A stretch of DNA of 64,000 bases from Sugiyamaella lignohabitans (GCF_001640025.1 NC_031672.1:682001-746000), one strand, 5' to 3'. Shown: positions 1 through 9,890, counted from the stretch's first letter. Notes: generated by a model not told the origin, from the letters alone. Program-made: numbers and translations.

Positions 1-722
1 CTTGTGTAATGCCGAACTATGGTTCTGTACCTGATGCAATCGCTCTTCCTTTGCTTTCTCAATTGAAGCATTGAACGTCTTGGTGAACACACTGTTAATA
101 GACGAGTAAAACTTGTAAAAAGGATCTTCTTCCGACAATTTTTTCTTGGCACCAGATGCTAAATGGGCAGTACCAGTAGCTTTTGATGTATTGGATCCAG
201 TAGTAGGAGCAATTCCTCGTGCAGAAGCGAGGGATGCCGTCAGTTCCTCATGCTGTGCGAAATGTCTTTGTGGTTGAACCTGATGCGATCTCTGTTTATG
301 CTGTTGAAGTTGCTGCTGCTGATACTGCTGCTGTTGGAGTTGTTGTTGTAATTGCTGTTGTTGCTGTATGGCTTTCTCGTTGGCTTTAACATCTCGGAGA
401 AATTTGGATCTCGATGCCTGTTGCTTGGCCATTGCATGTATCATCCACTGAGCCTATAGCAGAGTTAGACACTACTTTGCAAGATTCGGTTCTTTAAACT
501 TACTTCTGGACTATTTGTCAGTAGTTGTGCTTCTGAGAAAGATTTCGCAGCCTCCAGATGAAGAGCAGAAGCTTTGACATAGTCGCCATTCTGGGTGGCC
601 TGGTCAGCCTTTTTCAAAAGAGAGTATGCCTATTGCAATGTTAGCAAGAAACTTCTATTAAATGATCTCAGATCAGATTGCAGTTTACTAATACATACAG
701 TATCCAAAGGCGACCCATCCAT
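1..722 (-). CDS. MIT-like N-terminal domain protein, partial (3' end beyond window)
   Basis: Three exons give one open frame: 722-699, 629-504 and 453-1, all in phase 0. Intron 1 (698-630) starts GTATGT and has GCTAAC before its AG. Intron 2 (503-454) starts GTAAGT and has TCTAAC before TATAG. The start MDGSPLDT joins a helical segment (AYSLLKKADQATQNGDYVKA, then LHLEAAKSFSEAQLL) that looks like an MIT helix bundle, the fold that binds ESCRT-III tails or occurs in Atg38/NRBF2. A glutamine-rich linker follows, then the segment DPFYKFYSSINSVFTKTFNA. The frame is open to base 1, so the C terminus is missing. The exon structure is strong; the domain call is by eye, and the link to Atg38-like proteins is only a possibility. 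Confidence 0.7.
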
Positions 723-1096
723 TTTAACTGGCAATTCCACTATGGTTACTGAGAACTCCTGTAATCTTGAGTATTAATAAATGGTCGAAAGCTGTGATGA
801 CATGTGATGCATTGGTGATCCTTATCTTTGGTAAAACATGCACGTGATACTTATCTTTTCCAGGGGTGTGTTATCATTAGCCCTTAGTACCTTTCGACAT
901 TCAAGTAAATTTTCTAAGAAGTTCATTAAAACGTGGAATTAAATCTATAGCCCAAAAATCTATACAAAACACGAAAAGCTATGCCTCTCAGAAGAGTCGG
1001 CCGACTCCCGCCCTTACACGAAAATTAAAGAGTCCAGCACTGGAATCGCTGTAAGGTCAGGAATAAGCCTAATCTAATAGAAACAACTCATGACTA
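723..1096. other. Spacer between two minus-strand genes
   Basis: This stretch is the upstream region of the MIT-like gene and the 3' flank of the dehydrogenase gene. I see no gene, tRNA or clear repeat in it. Confidence 0.5.
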
Positions 1097-2227
1097 TTAA
1101 TTAACACTGTTTCGTGCCTTCCCAGAGCCGAGAACGACATCCTTGATGTTCACAAAACAGTTCTCAAGAGCAGCCTGTGCAGACTCATCGGTGCACGATC
1201 CAATATGAGGTAGCAACGTCACATCGTGTCTTTCAGCTAGAGCAGGCTCGATAAGTGGTTCTTGCTCATATACATCAAGACCTGCTGAGGAGAGCTTTCC
1301 AGACTCCAGTGCCTTGATAAGGGCCTTTTGATCAATAAGGGGTCCACGTCCTACATTTACAACTCTGGCAGCATCAGGAAGTAGTGCAATTGTCCTCTCA
1401 TTCAAGATGTGTCGGGTGTCTGAAGTCAAGGGAACCACAAGTACCAGAAGATTCGACACCTTGGCAAGAGAATCAAAAGTTTCATGACGTGTGATTTCAA
1501 ACGGAGGAGTTGAGCCTGTACCACCTAACTCTTCGATTTCACTCTCAGTCAAAGGACTTCTCTTGAGATAATGGATCTTCATACCTAGAACAGCGAGTCT
1601 TTTGGCAATGGCACGTCCAATAGAGCCGAAACCAACAATACCAGCGACCTGTCCTTTTGGACTATCGACTTTATAATTGCCAACTAAATGTCCATACACC
1701 ATCTTTCTTTTGGCCGAAACATCTTCGGAGCTGGCCCGTCCAGCTGCCTTATCAAACTGGTCTTCCACAACATACCTGGCAGATAAAGTATTTCTATGAG
1801 TTCTTAGCGAGTTTTCGAAAAGTGAAGTAAATCTATACGCAGATAAAGATAGGTGCAACGCAATATCAGCTACATCATCGGATGTAATACCAGCTGAGTT
1901 GGCAAGAACAATGCCTCTTTTAGTAAGAGCGTCGAGATTGTACAGATCCACACCCACGGTGGGGGTAGCGATAACTTTAAGTGTCTTCGGCAGGGCATTC
2001 AATAACTTCTCATCATGTAAACCACCAACAGGCACAAAGGAGAACCAAACTGTGGCAATAGCAACAATGTCATTAAACTCGGTCTCAAGCTTCGAGATCA
2101 AGTCCTCCTTGGTTGTAATATCGTAGTTGATGAGTTCAAACTCAGACTCATATCGCTTAAGAATGTCCTTGTCAATAAAATGGACAACTCCGAGGAGCAG
2201 AATCTTGGGTCTCACAGAAGCAGTCAT
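1097..2227 (-). CDS. D-isomer specific 2-hydroxyacid dehydrogenase
   Basis: A 376-residue NAD(P)-dependent dehydrogenase that would interconvert 2-keto acids (glyoxylate or hydroxypyruvate type) and D-2-hydroxy acids, probably in the cytosol. The Rossmann motif is VGFGSIGRAIAKRL near residue 195. The family catalytic residues are visible: Arg in VNVGRGPLID (about 290), Glu in DVYEQEP, and His in LLPHIGSCT (about 340). The ATG at 2227 (MTASVRPK) is chosen because the open frame upstream of it has only a GTG. A segment of roughly 50 residues before the Rossmann motif, rich in charged residues, looks like an insertion relative to the usual family length. The exact substrate cannot be read from the sequence. 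Confidence 0.9.
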   Translation of the reverse strand: MTASVRPKILLLGVVHFIDKDILKRYESEFELINYDITTKEDLISKLETEFNDIVAIATVWFSFVPVGGLHDEKLLNALPKTLKVIATPTVGVDLYNLDALTKRGIVLANSAGITSDDVADIALHLSLSAYRFTSLFENSLRTHRNTLSARYVVEDQFDKAAGRASSEDVSAKRKMVYGHLVGNYKVDSPKGQVAGIVGFGSIGRAIAKRLAVLGMKIHYLKRSPLTESEIEELGGTGSTPPFEITRHETFDSLAKVSNLLVLVVPLTSDTRHILNERTIALLPDAARVVNVGRGPLIDQKALIKALESGKLSSAGLDVYEQEPLIEPALAERHDVTLLPHIGSCTDESAQAALENCFVNIKDVVLGSGKARNSVN

Positions 2228-2275
2228 GGCAGGATTCACAAGGTATCTGGTTCTTTGTTTCCTTTCGTAATCAAG

Positions 2276-2283
2276 TATTTATA
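2276..2283 (-). promoter_or_regulatory. TATA box of the 2-hydroxyacid dehydrogenase gene
   Basis: TATAAATA on the minus strand, about 50 bp before the ATG at 2227, a spacing that also supports this ATG as the start. Confidence 0.55.
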
Positions 2284-2514
2284 AAAGCCAGTTTTTGGTC
2301 TGGAACCTCGAGCTGTCGGCATCCCCGACTGCATATTTATAAATATTGCAAAATCACACAGGACTCTGATCCCTGCCAGATTAGGACTGATAAGTCCGGG
2401 AACGAAATTTCGTTACGAGAGACACAATCAGTGAAATTTCCAGATTCTGACTGAGATTTTCACCACTGATATTAAATTTCGCAATACGAAGAAACAATAC
2501 CGGTCAGAAGCAAA

Positions 2515-2575
2515 CGACTCGAGTACAGCGAGAGGAGCAAACGGGCTCTGGGGCAGAGCCCCAGAGCCGGAGGCA
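2515..2575 (-). repeat. GC-rich double-hairpin element, half-unit A-B1 (site 1)
   Basis: Reads A then B1 on the minus strand. The hairpin CTGGGGC-AGA-GCCCCAG is intact, but the outer CCGGCGG block and the B1 arm carry substitutions, making this the most diverged half-unit. It starts 55 bp after the DUF3445 stop codon, with A nearest the gene. Confidence 0.85.
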
Positions 2576-2630
2576 GATTGGCCCGTCCACACTATTAAAC
2601 AGAAACAAAATATATATGAAAACTAAAATG

Positions 2631-3875
2631 CTACTTTTTCTTGATACCGTCAGATTCACGTTGGAGATAAGCCTTAACAGCGGGTCCCCACTCGTCTCTC
2701 TTCTTATAGTGGGCAACGTTGTCAGGGAGGTTGTCTATAGCCTCGACAAGTTCTAACGCACGGTCTTCTTCGCGGATTTGAGATAGCGGTGTGACGTATG
2801 TGCGGATGGTGAAGAGGAGATGCTTGGTATTGGGTAAACGGGTCAAGACCTGTCTTTCGACTCGGAGGAATACCTTGTCGAAGTCGAGCTCGTCAGGATT
2901 AATGGCCTTGAGCTTGGCACCTTTCTTGGCATGGTTGAGAGTGGGAGCATACAGATTAGTATGTCCCTGGATAGACCAGTTATATCGTTGGACCCACTTT
3001 CCAACCTCAATCTTGTGGAAAAACCTATCCATGGCGTTCTCAATCTTCTCTTTATAAAGAGGAACCGGTCCATGGATATCTTTCAAAGCGAGATTCAACT
3101 TCTCAGCTGGATTAAATCCCGAGGGGAATGCAAAAGATCCAGCACGAAGATAGTACTGCTGGGTCTTCTCGTCATAGATCAATATCAGGAAATCCTCCTC
3201 AAAGTGTTTAGCCAACAGACGGATCTTACTATCCATGCGTTCCTTCTTATCAGGAATAGACTCTTCGAAATCTTTGTCATACTGTTCAGAAGTGCTTGGG
3301 ATATAATCTTTCTTGATAGCATTATAGATGTATCCAGGTCGTCTTCTGGTGGTGTAGAAGTATTTAGGAAACTTCTTGGTGATGTAATTGACAAACATAT
3401 CGTATGTTTCGTCAACAGCCTCAATAGCCAAAGGATTAGTCAATACCGTATTATCACGGTGGTTCTCTACGATTTCGGCCCTAGCTTTTGTGATGTCCTT
3501 ATATGTATTCTCTAGTAACAGCCAGTCATTAGGATCCAGTGCTCTGAGGCCCATAGTCATAAAATATGGCCCTGGTTTATAAGGGCGGTATTTTCTGGGA
3601 TTTTCATTTTCCCAGTCAAAACTTCTTGAAACAGGAACAATAGCAGACGGATATCTTCCTGCAATATATCTTCCCTGTCGTACTTGATGCTGACTATCCT
3701 TACCAAAAGGATTATAATTTTTGTAAAGACGACGAGCAAGATAACTCATCAAAACTGCAAACATTCCAACAATCAGTTTCTCAATGTTCTCATAGCCTTC
3801 ACCTAGGAAGCCCTCGCCTTTCAAGAAGGAAACAACAACCCCGGCAACATGGGAAATATCCGGTAGTTCTGACAT
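2631..3875 (-). CDS. DUF3445 (heme-dependent oxidative N-demethylase-like) membrane-anchored protein
   Basis: A 414-residue protein. Residues about 25-50 (ENIEKLIVGMFAVLMSYLAR and on) form one probable membrane anchor near the N terminus. The rest matches the fungal DUF3445 pattern I know: KPGPYFMTMGLRALDPNDWL, a segment with RAGSFAFPSGFNPAEKLN and DIHGPVP, then NWSIQG, RVERQVLTRLPNTKHLLFTI and RTYVTPL. Family members are related to heme-dependent oxidative N-demethylases; the substrate here is unknown. The start is a true ATG with no nearer in-frame alternative needed, and length is normal for the family. It ends in a lysine-rich tail. A GC-rich element follows 55 bp after the stop. Confidence 0.85.
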   Translation of the reverse strand: MSELPDISHVAGVVVSFLKGEGFLGEGYENIEKLIVGMFAVLMSYLARRLYKNYNPFGKDSQHQVRQGRYIAGRYPSAIVPVSRSFDWENENPRKYRPYKPGPYFMTMGLRALDPNDWLLLENTYKDITKARAEIVENHRDNTVLTNPLAIEAVDETYDMFVNYITKKFPKYFYTTRRRPGYIYNAIKKDYIPSTSEQYDKDFEESIPDKKERMDSKIRLLAKHFEEDFLILIYDEKTQQYYLRAGSFAFPSGFNPAEKLNLALKDIHGPVPLYKEKIENAMDRFFHKIEVGKWVQRYNWSIQGHTNLYAPTLNHAKKGAKLKAINPDELDFDKVFLRVERQVLTRLPNTKHLLFTIRTYVTPLSQIREEDRALELVEAIDNLPDNVAHYKKRDEWGPAVKAYLQRESDGIKKK

Positions 3876-4382
3876 TTTGCTCTGTAGGAAATCTAGATTA
3901 AGCAGAGTTGTTGGATTAAAAGTCAGGAGATTTATTAATTTTCTGGGTCGTTTGATTCAATATATATCGGCCTGATGATATATGCGGGGCGGAGGTATGG
4001 CTTATCTGTCAGAATACCTCTAATCACTCTGATAGGTAGTACGTCTGATCCAGCTGCAAAGCTGGTGCCGTGACTTTTCACGGCTCCGCCGATCTTGCTT
4101 ATAAATTAAGCTCTTTTTGCCGCCAGCTGCAGACGTATTTTAAAGTTGAGATCAGCCAGTGTCGATCTTCAAGACAATACTGCAGAAACGTTAGATTAAG
4201 CAGAAATGCCATCTTCATTTAACGAATCAAGCCCTTTTCTTTTATTACTAATTAGTTGAAGCATATGCTTATTATAAGGTGAACTAAGGAAAAATGTGTT
4301 GAAGTCTAAGCCTAGAAAAGAAAATTCTGAAGTCTTTTGAAGAATAATGGGAGCTTTTGGACGGGTCTTCTTTTCCATGTCT
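3876..4382. other. Spacer with two adjacent perfect hairpins
   Basis: Upstream region of the DUF3445 gene and 3' flank of the next gene. It has TATATAT-type sequence near 3960 and two side-by-side hairpins at 4050-4083. A 60-codon ATG frame at 4378-4196 starts just after the neighbouring stop codon, but I see no reason to call it a gene. Confidence 0.5.
4050..4083. repeat. Tandem pair of perfect hairpins
   Basis: 4050-4065 is CCAGCT-GCAA-AGCTGG and 4068-4083 is CCGTGA-CTTT-TCACGG, two perfect 6-bp stems separated by TG. They are unrelated in sequence to the GC-rich family but similar in layout. Confidence 0.6.
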
Positions 4383-5723
4383 TCAGTCGACCAGCGTCTT
4401 ATTCAATATTTTCTTAATATGCAGTGTCGTCTCTTCCCATCTCCCCCTGCAGAGCTGTGGTACTGCTGACTTGGAATATTTATCACCAAAATCTTCACTT
4501 AGACAAGGGACCTTTCGGCCGAATTCTTCGAATATCATCCGGTACCGTGTCTGAACGCAGTCGCAGGGTTCTTCTGTGTAGCTTATTCTAAGCTCTTCAA
4601 TGCATGACTGTATCAAGAGAGTCTCTGGTTTAGCCGATCTTACTAGTCTGCCAAACAAAACTTTTAAAAAGTCTGCTCTCCATGTACGGAATTGAACGTT
4701 CGCGGTATCATGAAATCCGTTACTAAAGCAAGTCCTGGTTGAAATAACACGCTCAAGGGTCTTCTCAAGATTTGAGCTTTCAGCCATTAAAAACAAAACC
4801 GTCTCATATGCTATTTGACCGTAATCGTCAGGTGTTTTACACACCTCGATCAAGTTGTTGGTGGCTTCTTCGAGGAATTTGCTCACGTCCGAGTCGACAT
4901 TAGGAAACCCAGCAATGCGGTTAAGCAATCCACAGGTTTCATCAAAGCATTGTATGTAGTTTGGTAATAGCCTGAACTGTCTATCTTTCACAGGTATCAT
5001 GAGGGGCTTGAGGTACTCTAAACACCACCCAGGAGAATAAAGTAATTGGACTCCAGCCAGAACCATCTTGAGATGGCTATGCAATACTTCAACAAACTCT
5101 GGTCTTTCGTTAATTGACCTCAGGACTAGTACTTTGTTCAGGGACTGCTCCAATTGCTCTTCATCAAATGAATCCGTGAAGTAACTGCCCTCACTTCCGC
5201 TGTCGTTACACCATTCATCCGTCACTGATGTTTTCTTTGATCCAAACAAATGGATAGGAATGCCTGTCGAGGTTTGTATAGAGTTGGTTGTTGAGCTATC
5301 TGATAGTGTCTTTAACTTCACTTCAGGCTTAGATTGACATTCACTTGGCAGAGTGGAATCACTCTGACTGGAGTTGGACCGTTTTGCTGCTGGTCCTTTG
5401 ATTGGCGAATGCTCTAAAATTGTGTCTTCGTCGTCACTTCTTAAACAATTTCTGTTCCTCTCAGAACTCATAGACCTTGAGTATGATTTAATCGAACAAG
5501 AACCTTTAATTTTCTGCTCACTTCTTTTCATATCCACTTTGTTGCAACTGCGGCTACTCTCTGCTCTGCTTTTGGCTTTTCTAGGAGCACTTTGGCGCCA
5601 AAGGCTCATTACGCTGGTATGGGTTTTTTCTCTAGCACGATTGATGAAGTAAAGATATGTTTCCCTGATAGTGGTCTTTCCATAAAGGAAAGAGGGGGGT
5701 GTTTGCGAGCTAGCAGAAAGCAT
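4383..5723 (-). CDS. Unrecognised 446-residue protein
   Basis: A single long frame with an ATG at 5723; a second possible start is Met39 (MSLWRQSAPRKAK). The first 190 residues are rich in Ser, Lys and Arg and look disordered, with likely nuclear-localisation patches and possible phosphosites. Residues about 195-446 look globular and mostly helical (EEQLEQSLNKVLVLRSINER, EFVEVLHSHLKMVLAGVQLL, several spaced cysteines). I do not recognise the family. The frame uses no repeats and no antisense low-complexity sequence, which favours a real gene. The 60-codon frame that starts after its stop could be a misread or spliced C terminus, but no donor site is visible at the junction. Confidence 0.7.
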   Translation of the reverse strand: MLSASSQTPPSFLYGKTTIRETYLYFINRAREKTHTSVMSLWRQSAPRKAKSRAESSRSCNKVDMKRSEQKIKGSCSIKSYSRSMSSERNRNCLRSDDEDTILEHSPIKGPAAKRSNSSQSDSTLPSECQSKPEVKLKTLSDSSTTNSIQTSTGIPIHLFGSKKTSVTDEWCNDSGSEGSYFTDSFDEEQLEQSLNKVLVLRSINERPEFVEVLHSHLKMVLAGVQLLYSPGWCLEYLKPLMIPVKDRQFRLLPNYIQCFDETCGLLNRIAGFPNVDSDVSKFLEEATNNLIEVCKTPDDYGQIAYETVLFLMAESSNLEKTLERVISTRTCFSNGFHDTANVQFRTWRADFLKVLFGRLVRSAKPETLLIQSCIEELRISYTEEPCDCVQTRYRMIFEEFGRKVPCLSEDFGDKYSKSAVPQLCRGRWEETTLHIKKILNKTLVD

Positions 5724-6653
5724 CGCAGATTCCTAACTCAGTTACCGGGTTAGTTGCAAAATTGACGACTGGACACTGTTCAGTCAACGTATACGTGTTG
5801 TGTTACAAAGGAAACAAAATTCCTGAATAATCAACACTTTTATATTTCACCTGTATCCATCCCATAAGATATAAAGTTCCAGAGGTGGTTGTAACCATAT
5901 TAATACGGCTCTGTCGATCCCATCTGGATGCTCTGCTGTGATGTACAGGGTCTTAAGGTGATTCAACCGCTAGTTATGGGTAGATCCGCGAAGATCACGA
6001 GTTTCTGCAGTCAGATCAAAATTATACCCCACCACCTGGCTTGTTTAAAGGATGTTCCATTTTTTCCAGTTCTATAATCTAGCGACGATCTTGGTGTTTC
6101 AAGGCAAGCATATGCACTAGGAAGTACTCATTTCCTTCAATATTCTTATCTGGTTTGTTTATGATTTCAACATAGGCAAGCTTAGAACCTCAACTGCATT
6201 TTTAACTTGGATATTAAATAAGGTATACAAATCTGGTAGTTGAAAGAGGCACAAACCTATGCAAGGCTGGAAAATTTCCTAGTCAGTATGCAATAATTAT
6301 ATTTCAGCGATACTCACGGGCTTGAACCTTCCTGAACGCCATACAATGATTTCGTTCCAAGGCGTTTCCGTGGCGGACATCATTCACAACCTCGGATCTG
6401 ACAAGGCATTACCCCCGTTCTGTATTATTCGGCTGTGAGCCGAAAAATGTTTAAGACATTGTTGGCTGGAACCAGTCGTCCTGCCTTCTTTTAGGCATAC
6501 ATAAACAGAAGCTCATAAGGGATCCTCGAGTAAGATTACATCTGGACAGTTGAGAGGAGAGCTAAGAAGGAAGTCAAGAAATCCAACAAATGGAGGCAGT
6601 CTCGCTAATAATAAATTGATCTTGATAAATAAAAAAAATAATCATGCAGGTTA
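5724..6653. other. 930-bp spacer
   Basis: No gene, tRNA or GC-rich element is seen. It contains a perfect hairpin with a 7-bp stem and three-base loop, TTCGGCT-GTG-AGCCGAA, at 6428-6444. It lies between the upstream region of the 4383-5723 gene and the 3' end of the CCDC137-like gene. Confidence 0.5.
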
Positions 6654-7403
6654 TCATAATACATCACCACCCCTCTTTTGCTCCATTAGCGCTCTATAAC
6701 TTTGAATCACTCTATCACGCTCTTCCTCCAGAATCACTCGTCTTGCCAGAGAACCGGCAGATTTAGGGACGTTTCGTAGCAATTTTGTAGGCAAATTGAG
6801 TTCAGGTGGTCGATCAGCTACGTCTCCGAATTTGGGCTTTTTAGATTCGAGATGAGCCCAAGGATCAGGTGATGGCTCTCTTTTACCTTTCTTTGGTTTC
6901 TGGTCTTCATCGTCTTCATCATTGTCGTCATCGTCATCATCATCCTTCTTTTTCCTACTGTTAGCCTCATCTTTGGCACGCTTTCTGGCTTTCCTTTTAT
7001 CAGCTCTCGAAGGAGACCCCTTACGAGCTTTCACAAGTGGTAAAGCCTCGTTTACTCTACGAGAGAAGTCTGACATTCTTTCACCAGGCAAAATTTTTAA
7101 ATCAGCCGCTGGGGTAGTATTCGAAATCGACGCAACTGACGACGTACTCTCTCTTGTTCGAGAGCGACCTCTTTCTTCGCCTTCTGTTCCTTTTGCTACT
7201 TTCCCTTGCTTCTTATTTGACCAGTTCATGAGTCGTTTAAACTCTTTGGGCATATCATCCTCCATATCGTCTCCATTTTGGGTAGGCTTAGAAGCTGCTT
7301 TGTTCTTCTTGCTGACTTTTTTCGGGTTAATTAGAACACTGGGGGCAGTGTCAAAATCCACTTGCTTCCGCTTCAAAGGATTACGTGCCCTCTTTCTTGG
7401 CAT
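6654..7403 (-). CDS. CCDC137-like basic nucleolar protein
   Basis: A 249-residue, strongly basic protein starting MPRKRARNPLKRKQ. The ATG at 7403 is chosen because the frame further upstream offers only a TTG. Visible features: a lysine-rich N terminus, DMPKEFKRLMNWSNKKQGK, the motif LPGERMSDFSRRVNEALPL, a basic ADKRKARKRAKDEA block, a poly-Asp run at about 157-168, and KPKFGDVADRPPELNLPTKL. The last resembles the KFGEV...PPEL segment of animal CCDC137, a nucleolar/chromosome-periphery protein. The highly charged composition fits a ribosome-biogenesis or RNA-binding role. It is divergent to NOC3 with a 414-bp shared upstream region, which also suggests a nucleolar role. Confidence 0.75.
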   Translation of the reverse strand: MPRKRARNPLKRKQVDFDTAPSVLINPKKVSKKNKAASKPTQNGDDMEDDMPKEFKRLMNWSNKKQGKVAKGTEGEERGRSRTRESTSSVASISNTTPAADLKILPGERMSDFSRRVNEALPLVKARKGSPSRADKRKARKRAKDEANSRKKKDDDDDDDNDEDDEDQKPKKGKREPSPDPWAHLESKKPKFGDVADRPPELNLPTKLLRNVPKSAGSLARRVILEEERDRVIQSYRALMEQKRGGDVL

Positions 7404-7817
7404 CTTTTCAATAGTTCTAGAGAATAAATAAATTAATTCTGAAATGTTCAAATTATTTCAGCATAGTTTACGATTGATGGGCGAATTTTTTTTATGAGAA
7501 TGTTATTCTATAACTGAGGTTGCAGAGCGAAATTTGCAATTTGATACAAATTATCACAATTAAGACAACAATTGACCGAATAGAAAGGGTCGAGATTAAA
7601 ATATATCATTAGCTGAGTATTTAAAAGATCCAATAGTAGAGGACTTATTTTACTCTTGTGAAATAATATCGAATTGTGCACCTTGTTCAAGCTCTTTCTC
7701 AGGGCTTTGATCACACGGCTGTCCATACAGATCAGATCTGAATTTTTTATGCATGTCAAAAATAAATATTTTGGCACAGTTGTAGTTCAGTAACAAACTA
7801 CTTATTTATTATATACA
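7404..7817. promoter_or_regulatory. Shared divergent promoter of two nucleolar genes
   Basis: The 414 bp between the CCDC137-like gene and NOC3. It carries two near-copies of one T-rich motif, GAATTTTTTTTATG at 7483-7496 and GAATTTTTTATG at 7740-7751, similar in feel to the A/T-rich elements of ribosome-biogenesis promoters. Function is inferred. Confidence 0.4.
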
Positions 7818-9890
7818 ATGGCCAAAAGACCCAGAGGAAAGGTGGCTGAGAAGCTTGCAAAGCGGTCTAAAGACAGGCACACTGCAGACTCAGCTCTTAG
7901 TTCGTCTTCATGGTCTGCTTTGGGTGAGGTAGATGAAGACCCCAATTACCCAGACAGTGATCAAGAACAGGACTATGACAGTAGACCAAGGAAATTTCAA
8001 GTTGCTGATGACGAACGGGTTGAACGATTGCCAGTTAAGACCTTAGAGGGAGAAGTTAAACGAGTAATGGGAAAAAAGGAGAAGAAAATCCAAAAGGAAG
8101 TTGAAGAAGATAAAGAGGACGAGTCTGAATCAGAGGAAGACGAATCTTCCAAAAGCGAGGAAGTCACTACAGAACAAAAGGCTTCTGGAGACGGTGAAGA
8201 TGATAGTGATTCTGAGCCCGAAGATAACGACCCAGTTTCTCTCAACCAGAAGCTTTTGGAGCTGAAGGAGATCATTGCAGAGACAGCAGAGAAGCTAAAC
8301 GAGGATCCAGAGGAACATATTAGCAAGTTGAGAGAGTTACGGGAATTGATCGCATCTTCGAAGCACTTTAAAGCTAAGCAACTTATAATATTGTCGTTGG
8401 TTCAGATATTCCAAAGTCTCATACCCGGTTATCGTATCCGCCCTCTTACAGAAAGTGAACAGAAGGAAAAAGTATCGAAAGAGGTCAGAAAATTACGAAA
8501 CTTTGAAGAGAGTCTATTATTGAATTACAAAGCATATATCTCTACTCTGCAAACGTTTTCAAGGAAAGGGAAAAGTTCGCAGGTTGGAACAGTTAAATAC
8601 TCCCTTGCCAGCGTCTCTATCCTGGCGGCATGTGAGCTCCTTGAATCAGTTCCCTATTTTAATTTTAGAAGCGAACTAGTTCAAATCATCGTTGACAAAT
8701 TAAGCACCAAAAAAAACGATGAAACGTTTTATAAATCTATTCAGACACTGGAGACTATATTCAAGGCCGATGAGGAGGGACAAATCAGTTTTGATTTAGT
8801 GAGGCTGCTATCCAAGATGATCAAGGCCCGAAAATATAAAGTTGATGAAAAGGTCATTAACAGCTTGCTTCATCTGAGACTCTTAACCGAACTTGCAGCT
8901 AGAGCTGATTTGGAGAAGGTACAGAGGTTTGTCGAAGATGAGGGACCCAAAAAGAAGAAAGATAGAGTCCACCTTAGTAAAAAGGAAAGGAAAGCACGAA
9001 AAGAGCGCAAAGCTATTACCGAAGAAATGATGAGGGCTGAAACAGCCGTCTCAGCAGAAGAAAGAGAGAGACTCCAAGGAGAAACTCTAAAACTTGTATT
9101 TATTCTTTACTTCAATATTCTTAAGGAGCGATCAGAAAAGCTTATTGGCGTAACATTAGAAGGCTTGGCAAAATTTGCACACTTGATCAATGCGGATCTT
9201 TTTGGTGATCTATTGGAGGTTTTGCGTGAGCTTATCTTGGAAAGACAAAAACGCATAGTAGGCGGCGAGTACGAATTCAAGGAGTCCGCTACCCGAGAGT
9301 CGCTTTTATGCATCGTAACAGCTTTTGCACTCCTGTCGGCTCAGGCTGGTGTTGGTGAGTCTATGAACCTTGACTTGACCTTTTTTGTTAACCATTTTTA
9401 CTCGAGTCTTTATTCTTTATCATTAAATGCCGATATCGAATTCTCCCACAAGACCCTTCGACTCGATGATCCATTAAAGGCAGCATCTATAACACCCAAT
9501 AAGTACAAGGTTAACATTTCGACGGAAACTGAGATGATGATCAGAGCATTTGAATTTATCTTTTTCCGCCAAAGATCCATAGGACCCAATAGGGTTCAAT
9601 CATTTGCTAAACGACTAGCAATTTCGACTCTACATATGCCCGAAAAGTCGTGCGCTGCCTCTCTAAGAATTCTTGATAAAATGACCAAGAAGTTCAATAG
9701 TATGCCTGCCCTCTATTCTACCGAAGACCGTGTTGCAAACGGCGTTTATAATATGGAAGTCGATGATCCTGAGCACTCGAATCCAGGAGCAGCAACTATC
9801 TGGGAGACTGTACTCTTAGAAAAACATTACTCTCCAATGGTTGCCAAAGCAGCACAAGCAGTACCCAAAGGTGCTATTGTTCCCACGTAA
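7818..9890 (+). CDS. NOC3: Nucleolar complex-associated protein 3 (Noc3)
   Basis: A 690-residue protein of the Noc3 family. In yeast Noc3 works with Noc2 in export of pre-60S ribosomal particles and also binds origins in pre-replicative complex formation. The N terminus (1-150) is charged, with acidic blocks and basic nuclear-localisation patches. The Noc N-domain follows with LRELIASSKHFKAKQL, IILSLVQIFQSLIPGYRIRP, then KEVRKLRNFEESLLLNYKAY. A CBF/Mak21-type helical domain occupies about 400-640 (LKLVFILYFNILKERSE, LLEVLRELI, GESMNLDLTFFVNHFYSSLY, then RQRSIGPNRVQSFAKRL). The length is close to yeast Noc3. The start is a good ATG (ACAATGGCC) and no intron is needed. Confidence 0.93.
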   Translation: MAKRPRGKVAEKLAKRSKDRHTADSALSSSSWSALGEVDEDPNYPDSDQEQDYDSRPRKFQVADDERVERLPVKTLEGEVKRVMGKKEKKIQKEVEEDKEDESESEEDESSKSEEVTTEQKASGDGEDDSDSEPEDNDPVSLNQKLLELKEIIAETAEKLNEDPEEHISKLRELRELIASSKHFKAKQLIILSLVQIFQSLIPGYRIRPLTESEQKEKVSKEVRKLRNFEESLLLNYKAYISTLQTFSRKGKSSQVGTVKYSLASVSILAACELLESVPYFNFRSELVQIIVDKLSTKKNDETFYKSIQTLETIFKADEEGQISFDLVRLLSKMIKARKYKVDEKVINSLLHLRLLTELAARADLEKVQRFVEDEGPKKKKDRVHLSKKERKARKERKAITEEMMRAETAVSAEERERLQGETLKLVFILYFNILKERSEKLIGVTLEGLAKFAHLINADLFGDLLEVLRELILERQKRIVGGEYEFKESATRESLLCIVTAFALLSAQAGVGESMNLDLTFFVNHFYSSLYSLSLNADIEFSHKTLRLDDPLKAASITPNKYKVNISTETEMMIRAFEFIFFRQRSIGPNRVQSFAKRLAISTLHMPEKSCAASLRILDKMTKKFNSMPALYSTEDRVANGVYNMEVDDPEHSNPGAATIWETVLLEKHYSPMVAKAAQAVPKGAIVPT

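Larger units (their letters stand above)
2228..2630. other. Spacer with promoter and one GC-rich element
   Basis: It holds the TATA box of the dehydrogenase gene, AT-rich sequence, and a degenerate double-hairpin element at 2515-2575 near the DUF3445 gene's 3' end. No gene is seen. Confidence 0.6.

Noticed and set aside
4196..4378. A 60-codon frame directly after the stop of the 446-residue gene
   Set aside because: No splice signal joins it, and the length is what chance gives in AT-rich sequence.
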